Source: Actinomycetes bacterium (GTDB lineage: Bacteria; Actinomycetota; Acidimicrobiia; IMCC26256; JANYLB01). Taken from it: a stretch of 64,000 nt of DNA. A program made the translations under genes and the position numbers. The stretch covers positions 42,020 through 106,019 of the forward strand of contig JANYLB010000052.1 in assembly GCA_025363815.1 (NCBI GenBank), in the 5' to 3' direction. Shown here one piece after another: positions 25,323-33,918 of this stretch (position 1 is the stretch's first letter; each line of letters starts with the position of its first letter). A model generated the notes under the pieces. The model searched no databases, was not told the origin of the DNA, and saw only the letters and a program-made list of their open reading frames with translations.

Positions 25323-26051
25323 TCACGCCAGGCCTCGAGCGATGAGCTCGGCAAAGTGGATCGGCTCCGGCCCCGTTCCGGTGCGGCGCCGACGGCCTTC
25401 GAGGTGGAGCAGGCAGGCCGAGTCTCCGCTCGCGAGGTACTGGGCTTCGGTGGCTGCCGCGTGGGCCAACTTGTCGTCGGCGAGCGGGCCAGCGACCTCG
25501 CCGTGTTCGATCGAGAAGGTCCCGCCAAAGCCGCAGCAGGTTTCCGACTCCTCCATCTCGATGATCGTCGCCCCGGCCGCCTCGAGAAGCACGCGCGCAG
25601 AGCCGCCTACTCCGATGTTTCGCAACCCGTGACACGCATCGTGCACCGTGACCGTTGCGTCGAGCCGCGCGCCGAGCTCCGTCTTGCCCAGCTCGACGAC
25701 GAGATACTGCGAGAGCTCGAATGTCTTCGAGGCCACGGCGCGCGCTCGGTCACGCTCGCGGCCGGTGAGGAGCCGGTCGTACCAGTGGTGGATCATCGCC
25801 GCGCACGATCCCGACGGCGAGACGATCGCGTCATAGGGCTCGAACACATCGATGAAGTGTCGGGCAAGGCGGGCCGCCGCTTCGGGCTCACCCGAGTTGG
25901 CTGCGGGTTGGCCGCAGCAGGTCTGGGCCTCGGGGAACAAGACCTCACAACCGGCGGCTTCCAGCAGTCGCACCGACGCGACGCCGACCTCGGGGGAGAC
26001 AATGTCGACGACACACGTGACGAAGAGGGCGACGCGCTGCACGTCAGGCAC
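25323..26051 (-). CDS. lutA: Lactate utilization CCG-domain protein LutA
   Basis: A 242-residue cysteine-rich protein with two CCG domains (AQTCCGQPAANSG and ESETCCGFGGTFS), as in LutA/YkgE and the C-terminal half of GlcF. It probably carries the electron-transfer cluster for lactate oxidation. GTG at 26051 is chosen because it overlaps the nagA stop by 8 bases. It precedes lutB by 76 bases, the widest gap in this operon. Confidence 0.87.
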   Translation of the reverse strand: MPDVQRVALFVTCVVDIVSPEVGVASVRLLEAAGCEVLFPEAQTCCGQPAANSGEPEAAARLARHFIDVFEPYDAIVSPSGSCAAMIHHWYDRLLTGRERDRARAVASKTFELSQYLVVELGKTELGARLDATVTVHDACHGLRNIGVGGSARVLLEAAGATIIEMEESETCCGFGGTFSIEHGEVAGPLADDKLAHAAATEAQYLASGDSACLLHLEGRRRRTGTGPEPIHFAELIARGLA

Positions 26052-27135
26052 GGTAGACGTGCTCGCCCGCGACCCAGACATGGCGGACCGCGTACTCGGC
26101 GTCGAGAATTACGAGGTCGGCCCGCCCGCCGAATCCCTCGCGTGCGTAGGTCGCGAGATCGAGCACCTCGCCGGGGCGGCTGGAGGCCGCACCAAGCGCT
26201 TCGGTCACGCAGCCGGTTTGGTGCGCGACGTTGGCGACGGCCTCGGCCATCGTTGTGGTCGCGCCGGTGAGTGTCCCGTCCGCGAGGTACGCCGCGCCGT
26301 CGCGCGAGATTACCGGTTGTCCGAAGTACTCACCACCGGTCGCGACCCCGTCGGTGACGATGATCCCGCCGGCGTGCAATGTGCACCCGAAAAGGCCCGG
26401 GTGCACATGGACCTCGTCGGCGATAAAGGTAGGGATGAGCCCTACCAGGGGATCGAGCGCCGCACCGGCGAGCCCGGGCGCTCGATGGTGCAATGGACCC
26501 ATGCCGTTGAAGAGATGGGTCACGAGGCTTGCTCCCGCGAACGCCGCCGCCTCGGCGTCGTCGTAGCTACAGGTCGAATGGCCGAGCGCCACGACGACCC
26601 CGCGCTCGACCAACGCGCTGATTGCCTCGTACCCAGGATCCGACTCTGGCGCGAGTGTGACGATTCGAACGAGTCCCGGATGGCGGTCGAGCAGGCCCAT
26701 GAGCCAGTCGAGATCCATCGACCGGATCAGCTCGGGCGGGTGGGATCCCGGCGCGCCACCGAGGAACGGCCCTTCGAGGTGGACGCCTTCGATGTGGGGG
26801 AGATGCGCGGCCGATGCGGCCTGCTGGGCCATCGCGATCCGATCCAACGCGGCGTCGTATGCGCCCATAGGACCGGTCGGGAGCGTCGGCAGATAGGAGG
26901 TGACGCCGGATCTGATCATCCTGGCTCCCGCTCCGACCCAGTCGTCGCCGGACGCCGTCCAGAAGTCGACCGATTCGACTCCATTCACCTGCAGATCGAC
27001 GAACCCTCCCGCGAGCAGAAACTCCGATGGAGCATCAGGAGGGGGCGACTCGGTGAAGCCGACGACGACGCCACCCGCGATATCGGGCCAACGCTGGACC
27101 CCTGTGAGCGGGATCCGGCTATTGGAGTCAGTCAC
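26044..27135 (-). CDS. nagA: N-acetylglucosamine-6-phosphate deacetylase
   Basis: A 363-residue amidohydrolase that deacetylates GlcNAc-6-phosphate during amino-sugar recycling or catabolism. Motifs are GGFVDLQVNG (the NagA variant lacking the usual HxH), GVHLEGPFLGG with the metal-ligand Glu, ALGHSTCSYDDA, HLFNGMGPLHHR and the catalytic Asp in IIVTDGVATGG. The GTG at 27135 overlaps the stop of the glycosyltransferase gene (GTGA). No nagB is visible here. Confidence 0.88.
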   Translation of the reverse strand: MTDSNSRIPLTGVQRWPDIAGGVVVGFTESPPPDAPSEFLLAGGFVDLQVNGVESVDFWTASGDDWVGAGARMIRSGVTSYLPTLPTGPMGAYDAALDRIAMAQQAASAAHLPHIEGVHLEGPFLGGAPGSHPPELIRSMDLDWLMGLLDRHPGLVRIVTLAPESDPGYEAISALVERGVVVALGHSTCSYDDAEAAAFAGASLVTHLFNGMGPLHHRAPGLAGAALDPLVGLIPTFIADEVHVHPGLFGCTLHAGGIIVTDGVATGGEYFGQPVISRDGAAYLADGTLTGATTTMAEAVANVAHQTGCVTEALGAASSRPGEVLDLATYAREGFGGRADLVILDAEYAVRHVWVAGEHVYRA

Positions 27136-27908
27136 CGAGACCGGCGGCCGAGCACGACTCGCAGCTTGACGATCCCCCAGAGCGTGCGGGGGACCCGGTG
27201 GAGCATCGCGGTGCGGGCCGGGCGCTGCTCGACCACCGTGACCGGCACTTCGGCGACCCTCCATCCGCTGCGCTCGGCGCGGATGATCAGCTCGGTGTCG
27301 AACAGGTCGACCCCGAACGCGCATTGACGGGCGATCGGTTCGAGCACGTCGCGACGAATCACCTTCATGCCGTGGGTATCTGACACCTCGAGATCGAACA
27401 CGAGCCGAAGTATCCCCGAGAAGACCCCGGTCGCGAGGCGTCGGATGTAGGCCCGCTCGTCGTGCGCGCCTGGCGCGCGTTTGGAGCCGACCACTATGAC
27501 CGGTCCCGTCGGATCGGGATCGTCGTCGAGGACGGTCAACGCCTCCTTGAGAAACCCCAGGTCGTAGAAGTCGACGTCGAACAGAACCACGATGTCGGCG
27601 CGCGACTCGAGGAGCCCGGTGCGTATCGCCTCTCCGTAGTCGGCCACCGGGAGCCGGTGCACATAAACCTCGGCGATGGCGCCGGCCAGACGTTCCGCGA
27701 TCGTGCGGGTGCCGTCGGTCGAGCCGTTCTCAACGACGTGGATCTCGAAGGGCTCGTTCCAGGCCCGCAACCCATCGGTGACGGTCCGCACGGTCTGCTC
27801 GAGGAACGCGGCCTCGTTGTACGCAGGCATGACGACCGAGAGCTTCGGGGAATCTGTGGGAGGAAGGGCGCTCGAAGGGGGATCCGTCGCTGCCGGTTTC
27901 GCGGGCAC
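27132..27908 (-). CDS. Family 2 glycosyltransferase
   Basis: A 258-residue GT-A fold enzyme of the dolichol-phosphate-mannose synthase-like subgroup. It has SVVMPAYNEAAFLEQTV at the N-terminus, ENGSTDGT for nucleotide binding and VVLFDVDFYD in the DxD position. Acceptor unknown; no membrane domain is present. The GTG at 27908 follows TAGCCT by 6 bases. First gene of the GT2-nagA-lutABC transcription unit. Confidence 0.82.
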   Translation of the reverse strand: MPAKPAATDPPSSALPPTDSPKLSVVMPAYNEAAFLEQTVRTVTDGLRAWNEPFEIHVVENGSTDGTRTIAERLAGAIAEVYVHRLPVADYGEAIRTGLLESRADIVVLFDVDFYDLGFLKEALTVLDDDPDPTGPVIVVGSKRAPGAHDERAYIRRLATGVFSGILRLVFDLEVSDTHGMKVIRRDVLEPIARQCAFGVDLFDTELIIRAERSGWRVAEVPVTVVEQRPARTAMLHRVPRTLWGIVKLRVVLGRRSR

Positions 27909-27913
27909 GGGGT

Positions 27914-27920
27914 TAGGCTA
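27914..27920. promoter_or_regulatory. Overlapping divergent -10 elements
   Basis: Seven bases TAGGCTA give a plus-strand TAGGCT (27914-27919) for the acyl-CoA ligase gene and a minus-strand TAGCCT (27920-27915) for the glycosyltransferase gene. The minus start codon is 6 bases away, and the plus gene has a short leader with a ribosome-binding site. A compact bidirectional promoter is inferred. Confidence 0.5.
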
Positions 27921-27946
27921 CCGGCCGCTCACGAGGGGGAGACGGC

Positions 27947-29500
27947 ATGGCTGACGATGTCCTGGCGCTCTACGCGCGGACCACACCCGATTCGACCGCG
28001 GTCATCGTCGACGAGGCGCTGGGCGGCAGACCGTCGGCCACGTCATTCTCACAGCTCAACTCCCAGGTGAATCGCCTTGCGCACGCGATCAGAGATCTTG
28101 GGGTGCTCCAGGGCGAGCGGATCGTGTGGTGCGGGCCGAACTCGCTCGAGGTGCTCGTCACGATCCATGCGGCGCGCAAGTCGGGTCAGGTCGCGGTCCC
28201 GCTCTCGTACCGGTTCAATGCCGACGAGATGGCCTACGTGATCGACAACTCCGACGCCACGCTCGTGATCGTCGATGCCGAGCAGGCGCCGATCGTCGCC
28301 GAGATCCGGGGCCGGATCCCCAAGGTCCGCGAGGTCCTCGTATTCGGAGGCGACGTTCCCGACGGCGCGCGCGGGTGGGACGACGTCCTTTCGGCCCAGC
28401 CCGAAACAGAACCCGTCGCACGCGACAAGTCTGAGGTCGGCGCGCAGATGCTATACACGTCGGGCACGACCGGGAAGCCCAAGGGCGCGCTCCGCACCGC
28501 GACTGACTCGGCCCTGGTCGGTGCGCTGCTCGGCGAGCTCGGCCTTCGCTTCGGCGAAGAGGTCCACATCACCACGGGCCCCCTTTACCACTCCGGCCCC
28601 CTCGCGTTCGCGTCGATCGCCCACTCCATGGGTGGCGCAATCATCGTGCTCCGCCGCTTCGACCCGACTGCGTGGCTGCGGTTGGTGAAGGAACACCGGG
28701 CGACGAACACGTTCTCGGCTCCCACCCAGGTGAAGCGGATCGTGAGTCTTCCCCCGGGCGAGCTCGCTCGTGCCGATCTCAGCTCGATGCGTTGCCTCAT
28801 CGCGAACGCCGCGCCGGTGCCGTACGCGTTGAAGCAAGAGGTGTTCGAGAAGCTCGGCGACTGGTTTCTCTTCGAGGTGTACGGCTCGACCGAGCTCGGA
28901 ATCGTCACCGTGATGAAGCCCGCCGACCAGCTCGACAAACCCGGATCATGCGGCAAGCCCTACGGCGGGATAGAGATCAAGATCATCGCCGACGATGGGA
29001 GCGAGGCGGTACCCGGCGATCCCGGTGAGCTATTCATCCGCACCACGCTCGCGATGGACGGCTATCACCGCACGACCGAGCAGCTGACCGAGCTCGAATA
29101 CGGCGGCTGGAAGTCTGTCGGCGATGTCGCGAAGGTCGACGGCGATGGCTTCGTCTCGATCTGCGACCGCAAGAAAGACATGATCATCTCGGGTGGCGTG
29201 AACATCTATCCGGCAGAGATCGAGGCGGTCATCTATGCCCACCCCCAGATCCTCGACGCCGCGGTGTTCGGCATCCCCGACGACGAGTGGGGCGAGAGCG
29301 TCTACTGCGTCGTGCAGGCGAAAGAAGGCGAGCAGCTCGATCTCGACGAGATCGACCGCTTCGTCACCGAGCGGGTCGCCGGATACAAGCGACCCCGGGG
29401 GTACGAGCAGCGTGACGGCTTGCCGCGCACCGACGCCGGCAAGCTCCTGAAGCGTCTGCTGCGCGACGAGTTCTGGAAGGACCGAAGCAGCGCGGTTTGA
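27947..29500 (+). CDS. AMP-dependent acyl-CoA synthetase/ligase
   Basis: A 517-residue ANL-superfamily enzyme activating a carboxylic acid to its CoA thioester via an acyl-adenylate. The P-loop is MLYTSGTTGKPKGA, with YGSTE at the substrate/ATP site, KSVGDVAKVDGDGF carrying the conserved Asp, DRKKDMIISGGVNIYP at the hinge and a C-terminal catalytic Lys in DAGKLLKR. A GGGGGAGA ribosome-binding site precedes the ATG. The fatty or aromatic acid used is not evident. Two further CoA-ligase genes follow. Confidence 0.87.
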   Translation: MADDVLALYARTTPDSTAVIVDEALGGRPSATSFSQLNSQVNRLAHAIRDLGVLQGERIVWCGPNSLEVLVTIHAARKSGQVAVPLSYRFNADEMAYVIDNSDATLVIVDAEQAPIVAEIRGRIPKVREVLVFGGDVPDGARGWDDVLSAQPETEPVARDKSEVGAQMLYTSGTTGKPKGALRTATDSALVGALLGELGLRFGEEVHITTGPLYHSGPLAFASIAHSMGGAIIVLRRFDPTAWLRLVKEHRATNTFSAPTQVKRIVSLPPGELARADLSSMRCLIANAAPVPYALKQEVFEKLGDWFLFEVYGSTELGIVTVMKPADQLDKPGSCGKPYGGIEIKIIADDGSEAVPGDPGELFIRTTLAMDGYHRTTEQLTELEYGGWKSVGDVAKVDGDGFVSICDRKKDMIISGGVNIYPAEIEAVIYAHPQILDAAVFGIPDDEWGESVYCVVQAKEGEQLDLDEIDRFVTERVAGYKRPRGYEQRDGLPRTDAGKLLKRLLRDEFWKDRSSAV

Positions 29501-29515
29501 TCCGAGGTGCCCGAC

Positions 29516-29521
29516 TAACGT
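29516..29521 (+). promoter_or_regulatory. -10-like element (TAACGT) before the ATP-grasp gene
   Basis: TAACGT, then 10 bases to ATG 29532, at the upper end of spacings seen here. Confidence 0.3.
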
Positions 29522-29531
29522 CGGCGGGCCT

Positions 29532-30197
29532 ATGGAGTCCGCGACCCGCACGCTCTCCGAGGCGGCCTCGAAGCAACTGCTCACGACACACGGCGTCACG
29601 ACCGTGCCCGGCATCGTCGTGCCTACGGCGAGCGAAGCCGCGCTCAGGGCCGATGACCTCGATTACCCGGTCGTGGTCAAGCTCTGCGGTGCCGCGATCG
29701 CACACAAGACAGAGCGGGGGCTCGTGCGGCTCGGGCTCGCCGATGCTGACGCCGTGCGTGACGCTGCCACCGAGCTTCTCGCTCGCGCCCGCCCCGAGGA
29801 CGGACCGGTCGAGCTTCTCGTCATGCCGATGGTCAAGGGTTCACGGGAGCTCATCGCCGGGCTGCACACCGACCGGCAGTTCGGACCGTGCGTGATGCTC
29901 GGGATCGGCGGGGTGTTCGCCGAGGCGATCCACGACGTGCAGTTCCGGCTCGTGCCGATCACGCCGGTCGACGCGGCCGAGATGATCGAGGGGCTGCGCA
30001 CCCAGGCTCTCCTCGGAGCGTTCCGCGGCGAGCCGCCCGTCGACCGGGAAGCACTCGCGGAGATCCTCCTCGGACTCTCGCGGACCGCTGAATCTGATCC
30101 CGACATCGTAAGCGTCGACCTGAATCCCTTGGTTGTCGTCGACGGCATTCCGCTGGCTGTCGACGCTCTCGTCGAGGTCCGGGTCGGCGCCCCATGA
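29532..30197 (+). CDS. NDP-forming acyl-CoA synthetase, ATP-grasp (beta) subunit
   Basis: A 221-residue ATP-grasp_5 protein resembling the beta subunit of ADP-forming acetyl/acyl-CoA synthetases. It includes YPVVVKLCGAAIAHKTERG (nucleotide-binding lid with conserved Lys/His), MPMVKGSRELIAGLHTDRQFGPCVMLGIGG and the metal-binding end VSVDLNPLVV. It is translationally coupled (ATGA) to the alpha-subunit gene. Together they would interconvert acyl-CoA plus ADP/phosphate with acid plus ATP. The preferred acyl group is unknown. Confidence 0.82.
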   Translation: MESATRTLSEAASKQLLTTHGVTTVPGIVVPTASEAALRADDLDYPVVVKLCGAAIAHKTERGLVRLGLADADAVRDAATELLARARPEDGPVELLVMPMVKGSRELIAGLHTDRQFGPCVMLGIGGVFAEAIHDVQFRLVPITPVDAAEMIEGLRTQALLGAFRGEPPVDREALAEILLGLSRTAESDPDIVSVDLNPLVVVDGIPLAVDALVEVRVGAP

Positions 30198-31669
30198 GCC
30201 CGACCCCAGAGCAGTTCCGCGCGCTCTTCGAGCCGAGGGGAGTCGTCGTCGCGGGTGCATCGAGTCACCCAGGCAAGTTCGGGTTCGTCGCGTTGCACAA
30301 CATCTTGTCGCAGGGTTTCGCCGGCCAGGTCTACGCGACCAATCGAGAGGGCGGCACCATTCTCGGCATCGAGGCCGTGCCGTCGATCGAAGACCTTCCT
30401 CCCGACGCGACCCTCGATCTCGTCTTCGTCTGCACACCCGCGGCCGCGAATGCCGATCTGCTCCGCGCCTGCGCGGCGCGTGGAATCACCGCCGCGTTCG
30501 TGACGTCGGCCGGGTACGGAGAAGCGGGGGAAGAAGGCAGCGCCGCCGAACGCGCGCTCGTCGATCTCGCCGCCGAGCTGGGCATCCTTCTCGCGGGTCC
30601 CAACGGCCAAGGTGTCGTCTCGACCCCGGCGTCGCTGTGCGCGCAGATCGTCGCTCCGTACCCACCCTCGGGCCGTATCGGCGTCGCCAGCCAGTCAGGG
30701 AACTTCGTGTCGTCGTTCCTGAACTATGCCGTGCAAACCGAGATAGGCATCAGCCGCGCGGTATCGGCCGGCAACGCGGCCGCGGTGACCGTTGCCGACT
30801 ATCTCGACTTCTATGCCGATGACCCCGAGACCGCCGCCGGTCTCGCCTATGTCGAAGGTCTCGTCGACGGTCGCGAGTTTTTCGAGCGGGTCCGTCGCGT
30901 CGCGTCCCGCAAGCCACTTGTGCTGCTGAAGGGCGGTGCGACAACGGGTGGACAGCGCGCCGCGGCATCCCACACCGGCGCGCTCGCGGCCGATGATGAT
31001 GTTTTCGACGGCATGTGCCGCCAGGCCGGTGTAACGCGGGCGGCAACGGTCGAAGAGGCGTTCGAGGCCGCGGCAACGTTCGCGACGCAACCACTTCCAA
31101 AGGGTCCTCGGGTCGCGATCGTGACCACCGCGGGCGGGTGGGGCGTTGTCACTGCCGACGCGATCGCCGGTTCCGAGCTCGAGCTGGCCGTCCTGGCTGA
31201 TGATCTTTGCGACGCGATCGATGAGAAGCTCCCACCCCGCTGGAGCCACAACAACCCGATCGATCTCGCAGGCGGGGAGACGCGCGACACGATTCCTGAG
31301 GTCCTGGCCCTTGTCGCCGGTCACGATTCCGTAGACGCGGTGATCTATCTCGGGCTCGGAATTCAGTCGAACCAGGCCCAACTGATGCGCGAGGGATGCT
31401 TCTATCCCGGCGACGGTCTCGAGCGGATCGTGGCGTACCACGAGCGCCAGGACGAACGGTTCGCGCTCGCTGCCGCCGAGGTCTCTGTGGCAACCGGGAA
31501 GCCTGTTCTCACTGCCACCGAGCTCTCGATCGCCTCGCCCGACAACCCCGGTCCCCGCGCTGTACGCGCCGGCGGGCGGCTCTGCTACTCGTCGTCCAAC
31601 CGGGCGGTCACCGCACTCGGGCACCTGTGGAGGTACGCACAGTTCCGTCGGCGTCGCGGGCTCGAATGA
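30194..31669 (+). CDS. NDP-forming acyl-CoA synthetase, CoA-binding/ligase (alpha) subunit
   Basis: A 491-residue protein with an N-terminal CoA-binding Rossmann domain (GVVVAGASSHPGKFG), a succinyl-CoA-synthetase-like domain and GVASQSGNF, followed by the phosphohistidine loop AASHTGALAADD. C-terminal sequence adds a further flavodoxin-like ligase domain (GWGVVTADAIAGS). It partners the ATP-grasp subunit encoded just upstream. In many bacteria the two parts are fused; here they are separate, as in archaeal ACD enzymes. Confidence 0.83.
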   Translation: MSPTPEQFRALFEPRGVVVAGASSHPGKFGFVALHNILSQGFAGQVYATNREGGTILGIEAVPSIEDLPPDATLDLVFVCTPAAANADLLRACAARGITAAFVTSAGYGEAGEEGSAAERALVDLAAELGILLAGPNGQGVVSTPASLCAQIVAPYPPSGRIGVASQSGNFVSSFLNYAVQTEIGISRAVSAGNAAAVTVADYLDFYADDPETAAGLAYVEGLVDGREFFERVRRVASRKPLVLLKGGATTGGQRAAASHTGALAADDDVFDGMCRQAGVTRAATVEEAFEAAATFATQPLPKGPRVAIVTTAGGWGVVTADAIAGSELELAVLADDLCDAIDEKLPPRWSHNNPIDLAGGETRDTIPEVLALVAGHDSVDAVIYLGLGIQSNQAQLMREGCFYPGDGLERIVAYHERQDERFALAAAEVSVATGKPVLTATELSIASPDNPGPRAVRAGGRLCYSSSNRAVTALGHLWRYAQFRRRRGLE

Positions 31670-33093
31670 GTCGCGGCGACACCGCGCGGTGGATGCTCGT
31701 AGGCGTGCTCGGAGTGTCTGCCGTGAGTTGCGTTGTCGTGGGGCTTCGGGGTTCGGTCGGCGCCGGTGCCGCCACGGAAGCGGCGAAAGCGGCGACGGTC
31801 GGGACGACTAGTCGGCACCACAGTCCGGTGTGGTCACCGCGGCGAGTTCCCCAGCCCTTCGTCGCCGCGGTCGGCGCGACGAATCTGGCGGCGACCCTCG
31901 CCCAGCTCGGCGTCGGGACCGACTCGTGCTTCCGGGTCGACGCGGTGGGTGCCGGCACCATCGCCCGGAGCGGTGAAACCAACCCGATTACGCCGGCGTC
32001 GACGGAGAAGATCCTCAATGCCGCGGGCTCGCTCGGTGTGCTCGGCCCTGAGTCCACGTTCAAGACCAGCGTCGTCAGCAGCGCGGCGCCCGCGAACGCC
32101 ACCCTCGACCGGGTGTGGCTGGTCGGTGGGGGAGACCCGGTGCTCAGCTCTCCCGAATGGACGGCGAAGCGGGAAGGCGAGCGCGATTACACCGGCCTGA
32201 CCGGCAGCTTCACGCCGCTCGCAAAGCTCGCAGACGCGGTCGCGGCGACAGGAGTGCGGGCCATCCCCGGTGGCGTCATCGGAGACAGCTCCAAATACTC
32301 GACGCCGCCGTACCTGGCGATATGGCCGGAGTCGGACCGTGTCGAGGTGGGTGCCCTAGGTGCCCTAGTGGTCGACGACGGCTTCGACCTCGCTACTGGG
32401 ACATTGGCATCCGACCCGGTCCTCGCAGCGGCGGCGACCTTGAGCACCATGCTCGTCGCCCGTGGGATCGCAGTCGGGCCGCCCTCGAAAGGAACGGCAC
32501 CGGCAACTGCGCCGGAGCTGGCCTCGATTCATTCGGCTCCGCTCACCGGCCTGGTCACAGAGATGCTGAGCGCCAGCGACAACGGCACCGCCGAACGCCT
32601 TGCGTTGGCAGTGGGGAAGGCGACATCCGGCTCGGGGACCACCGCTGCGGGCATCGCCGGCATCACCGCGGCGTTGCGCGCCGCCGGCGTCGATCTCACC
32701 GGCGTGTCTCTCGTCGACGCGTCGGGCCTCAGCGCACAGAACCGTCTCACCTGCGACTCACTCTTGGAGACCCTCGACCTCGGCTCCCGACCGCGGTTCC
32801 GGGCCATGGTCGAAGGACTCGCCATCGCGGCGAAGCGGGGCACGTTGCTCGAGCGCTTCAAGGGGACTCCGATCGAAGGCAGACTCTTCGCCAAGACAGG
32901 GACACTCACCGGAGTCGCCGGGCTCGCGGGCCTGTTCGACGTCGCCGGCGGGACCGGAACGCCGCGGTTCGCGACCATCTTCACGGGAAGATTCACCAAC
33001 GCGGGTGGCATCGACCTCACGACCCAGGCCGCCCAGGCGATCAACGCCTACCCGCAGGCACCGCCGGCAGACCAGCTGGTTCCGCCGCCCTGA
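31666..33093 (+). CDS. dacB: D-alanyl-D-alanine carboxypeptidase/endopeptidase (PBP4, S13 family)
   Basis: A 475-residue penicillin-binding protein acting on peptidoglycan outside the membrane. Residues ~9-28 form an N-terminal signal/anchor (WMLVGVLGVSAVSCVVVG). All three active-site motifs are present: SxxK in PASTEKILNAAG (Ser112, Lys115), SDN in LSASDNGTAE and KTG in FAKTGTLTG. The ATG at 31666 overlaps the stop of the preceding CoA-ligase gene. Longer in-frame starts would lie within that gene. Confidence 0.88.
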   Translation: MSRGDTARWMLVGVLGVSAVSCVVVGLRGSVGAGAATEAAKAATVGTTSRHHSPVWSPRRVPQPFVAAVGATNLAATLAQLGVGTDSCFRVDAVGAGTIARSGETNPITPASTEKILNAAGSLGVLGPESTFKTSVVSSAAPANATLDRVWLVGGGDPVLSSPEWTAKREGERDYTGLTGSFTPLAKLADAVAATGVRAIPGGVIGDSSKYSTPPYLAIWPESDRVEVGALGALVVDDGFDLATGTLASDPVLAAAATLSTMLVARGIAVGPPSKGTAPATAPELASIHSAPLTGLVTEMLSASDNGTAERLALAVGKATSGSGTTAAGIAGITAALRAAGVDLTGVSLVDASGLSAQNRLTCDSLLETLDLGSRPRFRAMVEGLAIAAKRGTLLERFKGTPIEGRLFAKTGTLTGVAGLAGLFDVAGGTGTPRFATIFTGRFTNAGGIDLTTQAAQAINAYPQAPPADQLVPPP

Positions 33094-33139
33094 GCCCGCG
33101 GGTTGCGCGACGTTTCGGTTGCGACGACAATCGCCACCC

Positions 33140-33472
33140 ATGCCCGATCGTCAGAAGCCCATCCCCCAGCTCGCGACCGAACTCTGGGACCTGGTCGTCC
33201 TGTACTTCAAGCAGGAGACGGTCGTCCCGTTGCAGTCCCTCGGGCGCTACATCGCGCTCGGTGTGCTCGGGTCGTTCCTCATGGGTCTCGGTGCCGTGTT
33301 CTGCGCCGTGGCAGCGCTGCGCGCCCTCCAGGTCATCACCGATGCGTTCGAGGGTGATTGGACGTGGGTGCCCTACTTGATCGTCCTCGTAGGGCTGCTG
33401 GTCGGCGCTGCGATCATCTGGAAGGCACTCAGCGTCGCGAAGGCACGAGCGTTCAGCCGAGGGGCCGCGTGA
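33140..33472 (+). CDS. Small two-TM membrane protein (holin-X/phage holin superfamily III-like)
   Basis: A 110-residue protein with a short amphipathic N-terminus (PIPQLATELWDLVVLYFKQE), two membrane spans (~38-62 and ~77-97) and a basic C-terminus. This architecture matches actinobacterial proteins annotated as putative holin-X, which sit near cell-wall genes and are not phage remnants. It follows dacB by 46 bases and overlaps the next gene (GTGA). Function unknown. Confidence 0.7.
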   Translation: MPDRQKPIPQLATELWDLVVLYFKQETVVPLQSLGRYIALGVLGSFLMGLGAVFCAVAALRALQVITDAFEGDWTWVPYLIVLVGLLVGAAIIWKALSVAKARAFSRGAA

Positions 33473-33684
33473 GCCCGACCCCCGACCATCCGATCTCGCG
33501 TGACGAGATCGAGGCCAAGATGCGCGAGATCACCGGTGAGGTGAGCGGAGAGGTCGAGAGCGCGCGCAATCTCGCGATGGCGGCCGGAGTCGCTGTCGTG
33601 GTCGTAGTGGTCGTCGTCGCGTTCCTTTTCGGACGCCGTCGGGGCCGTCATCGCACCACAATCGTCGAGGTTCGGCGCATTTGA
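33469..33684 (+). CDS. Small single-TM hypothetical protein
   Basis: A 71-residue protein. An acidic amphipathic N-terminus (ISRDEIEAKMREITGEV) is followed by one strongly hydrophobic span (residues ~36-55, containing eight consecutive Val) and a very basic tail (GRRRGRHRT). The GTG overlaps the preceding stop by 4 bases, and its stop overlaps the next TTG start. Not recognised; probably an accessory membrane protein translated with its two neighbours. Confidence 0.65.
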   Translation: MSPTPDHPISRDEIEAKMREITGEVSGEVESARNLAMAAGVAVVVVVVVVAFLFGRRRGRHRTTIVEVRRI

Positions 33685-33893
33685 GCAGGATCAGCACGGT
33701 GGCCAAGTTCGCGGCCACGGTCGGGGGGCGACGCCTCCGGGCGCGGTCCAGCCCGGTTCTCTACCTGAGTCTGGCGATGACCGGCATCCGGTTGGTTCGC
33801 CGCTTCGCCGGCAGCCGTTCAGAGAGCTTGCTCCTCACTGAGCTGAAGCCGGGAGAAGGCCTGTCGATCCGCGCGCTGCGTCGCGGGGAGTAG
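33681..33893 (+). CDS. Small basic membrane-associated hypothetical protein
   Basis: A 70-residue protein from a TTG start that overlaps the previous stop (TTGA). It is Arg-rich, with one moderately hydrophobic stretch (SPVLYLSLAMTGIRLVRRF). Not recognised. The TTG start and the coupling argue that it is real despite its size; composition matches its neighbours. Confidence 0.55.
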   Translation: MSRISTVAKFAATVGGRRLRARSSPVLYLSLAMTGIRLVRRFAGSRSESLLLTELKPGEGLSIRALRRGE

Positions 33894-33905
33894 CGAGCTC
33901 GGCAC

Positions 33906-33911
33906 TAACCT
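33906..33911 (+). promoter_or_regulatory. -10 element (TAACCT) of the ttuB-ttuA-trmI group
   Basis: TAACCT, a 7-base spacer, then GTG at 33919 with no ribosome-binding site. Confidence 0.5.
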
Positions 33912-33918
33912 GAGCGCC

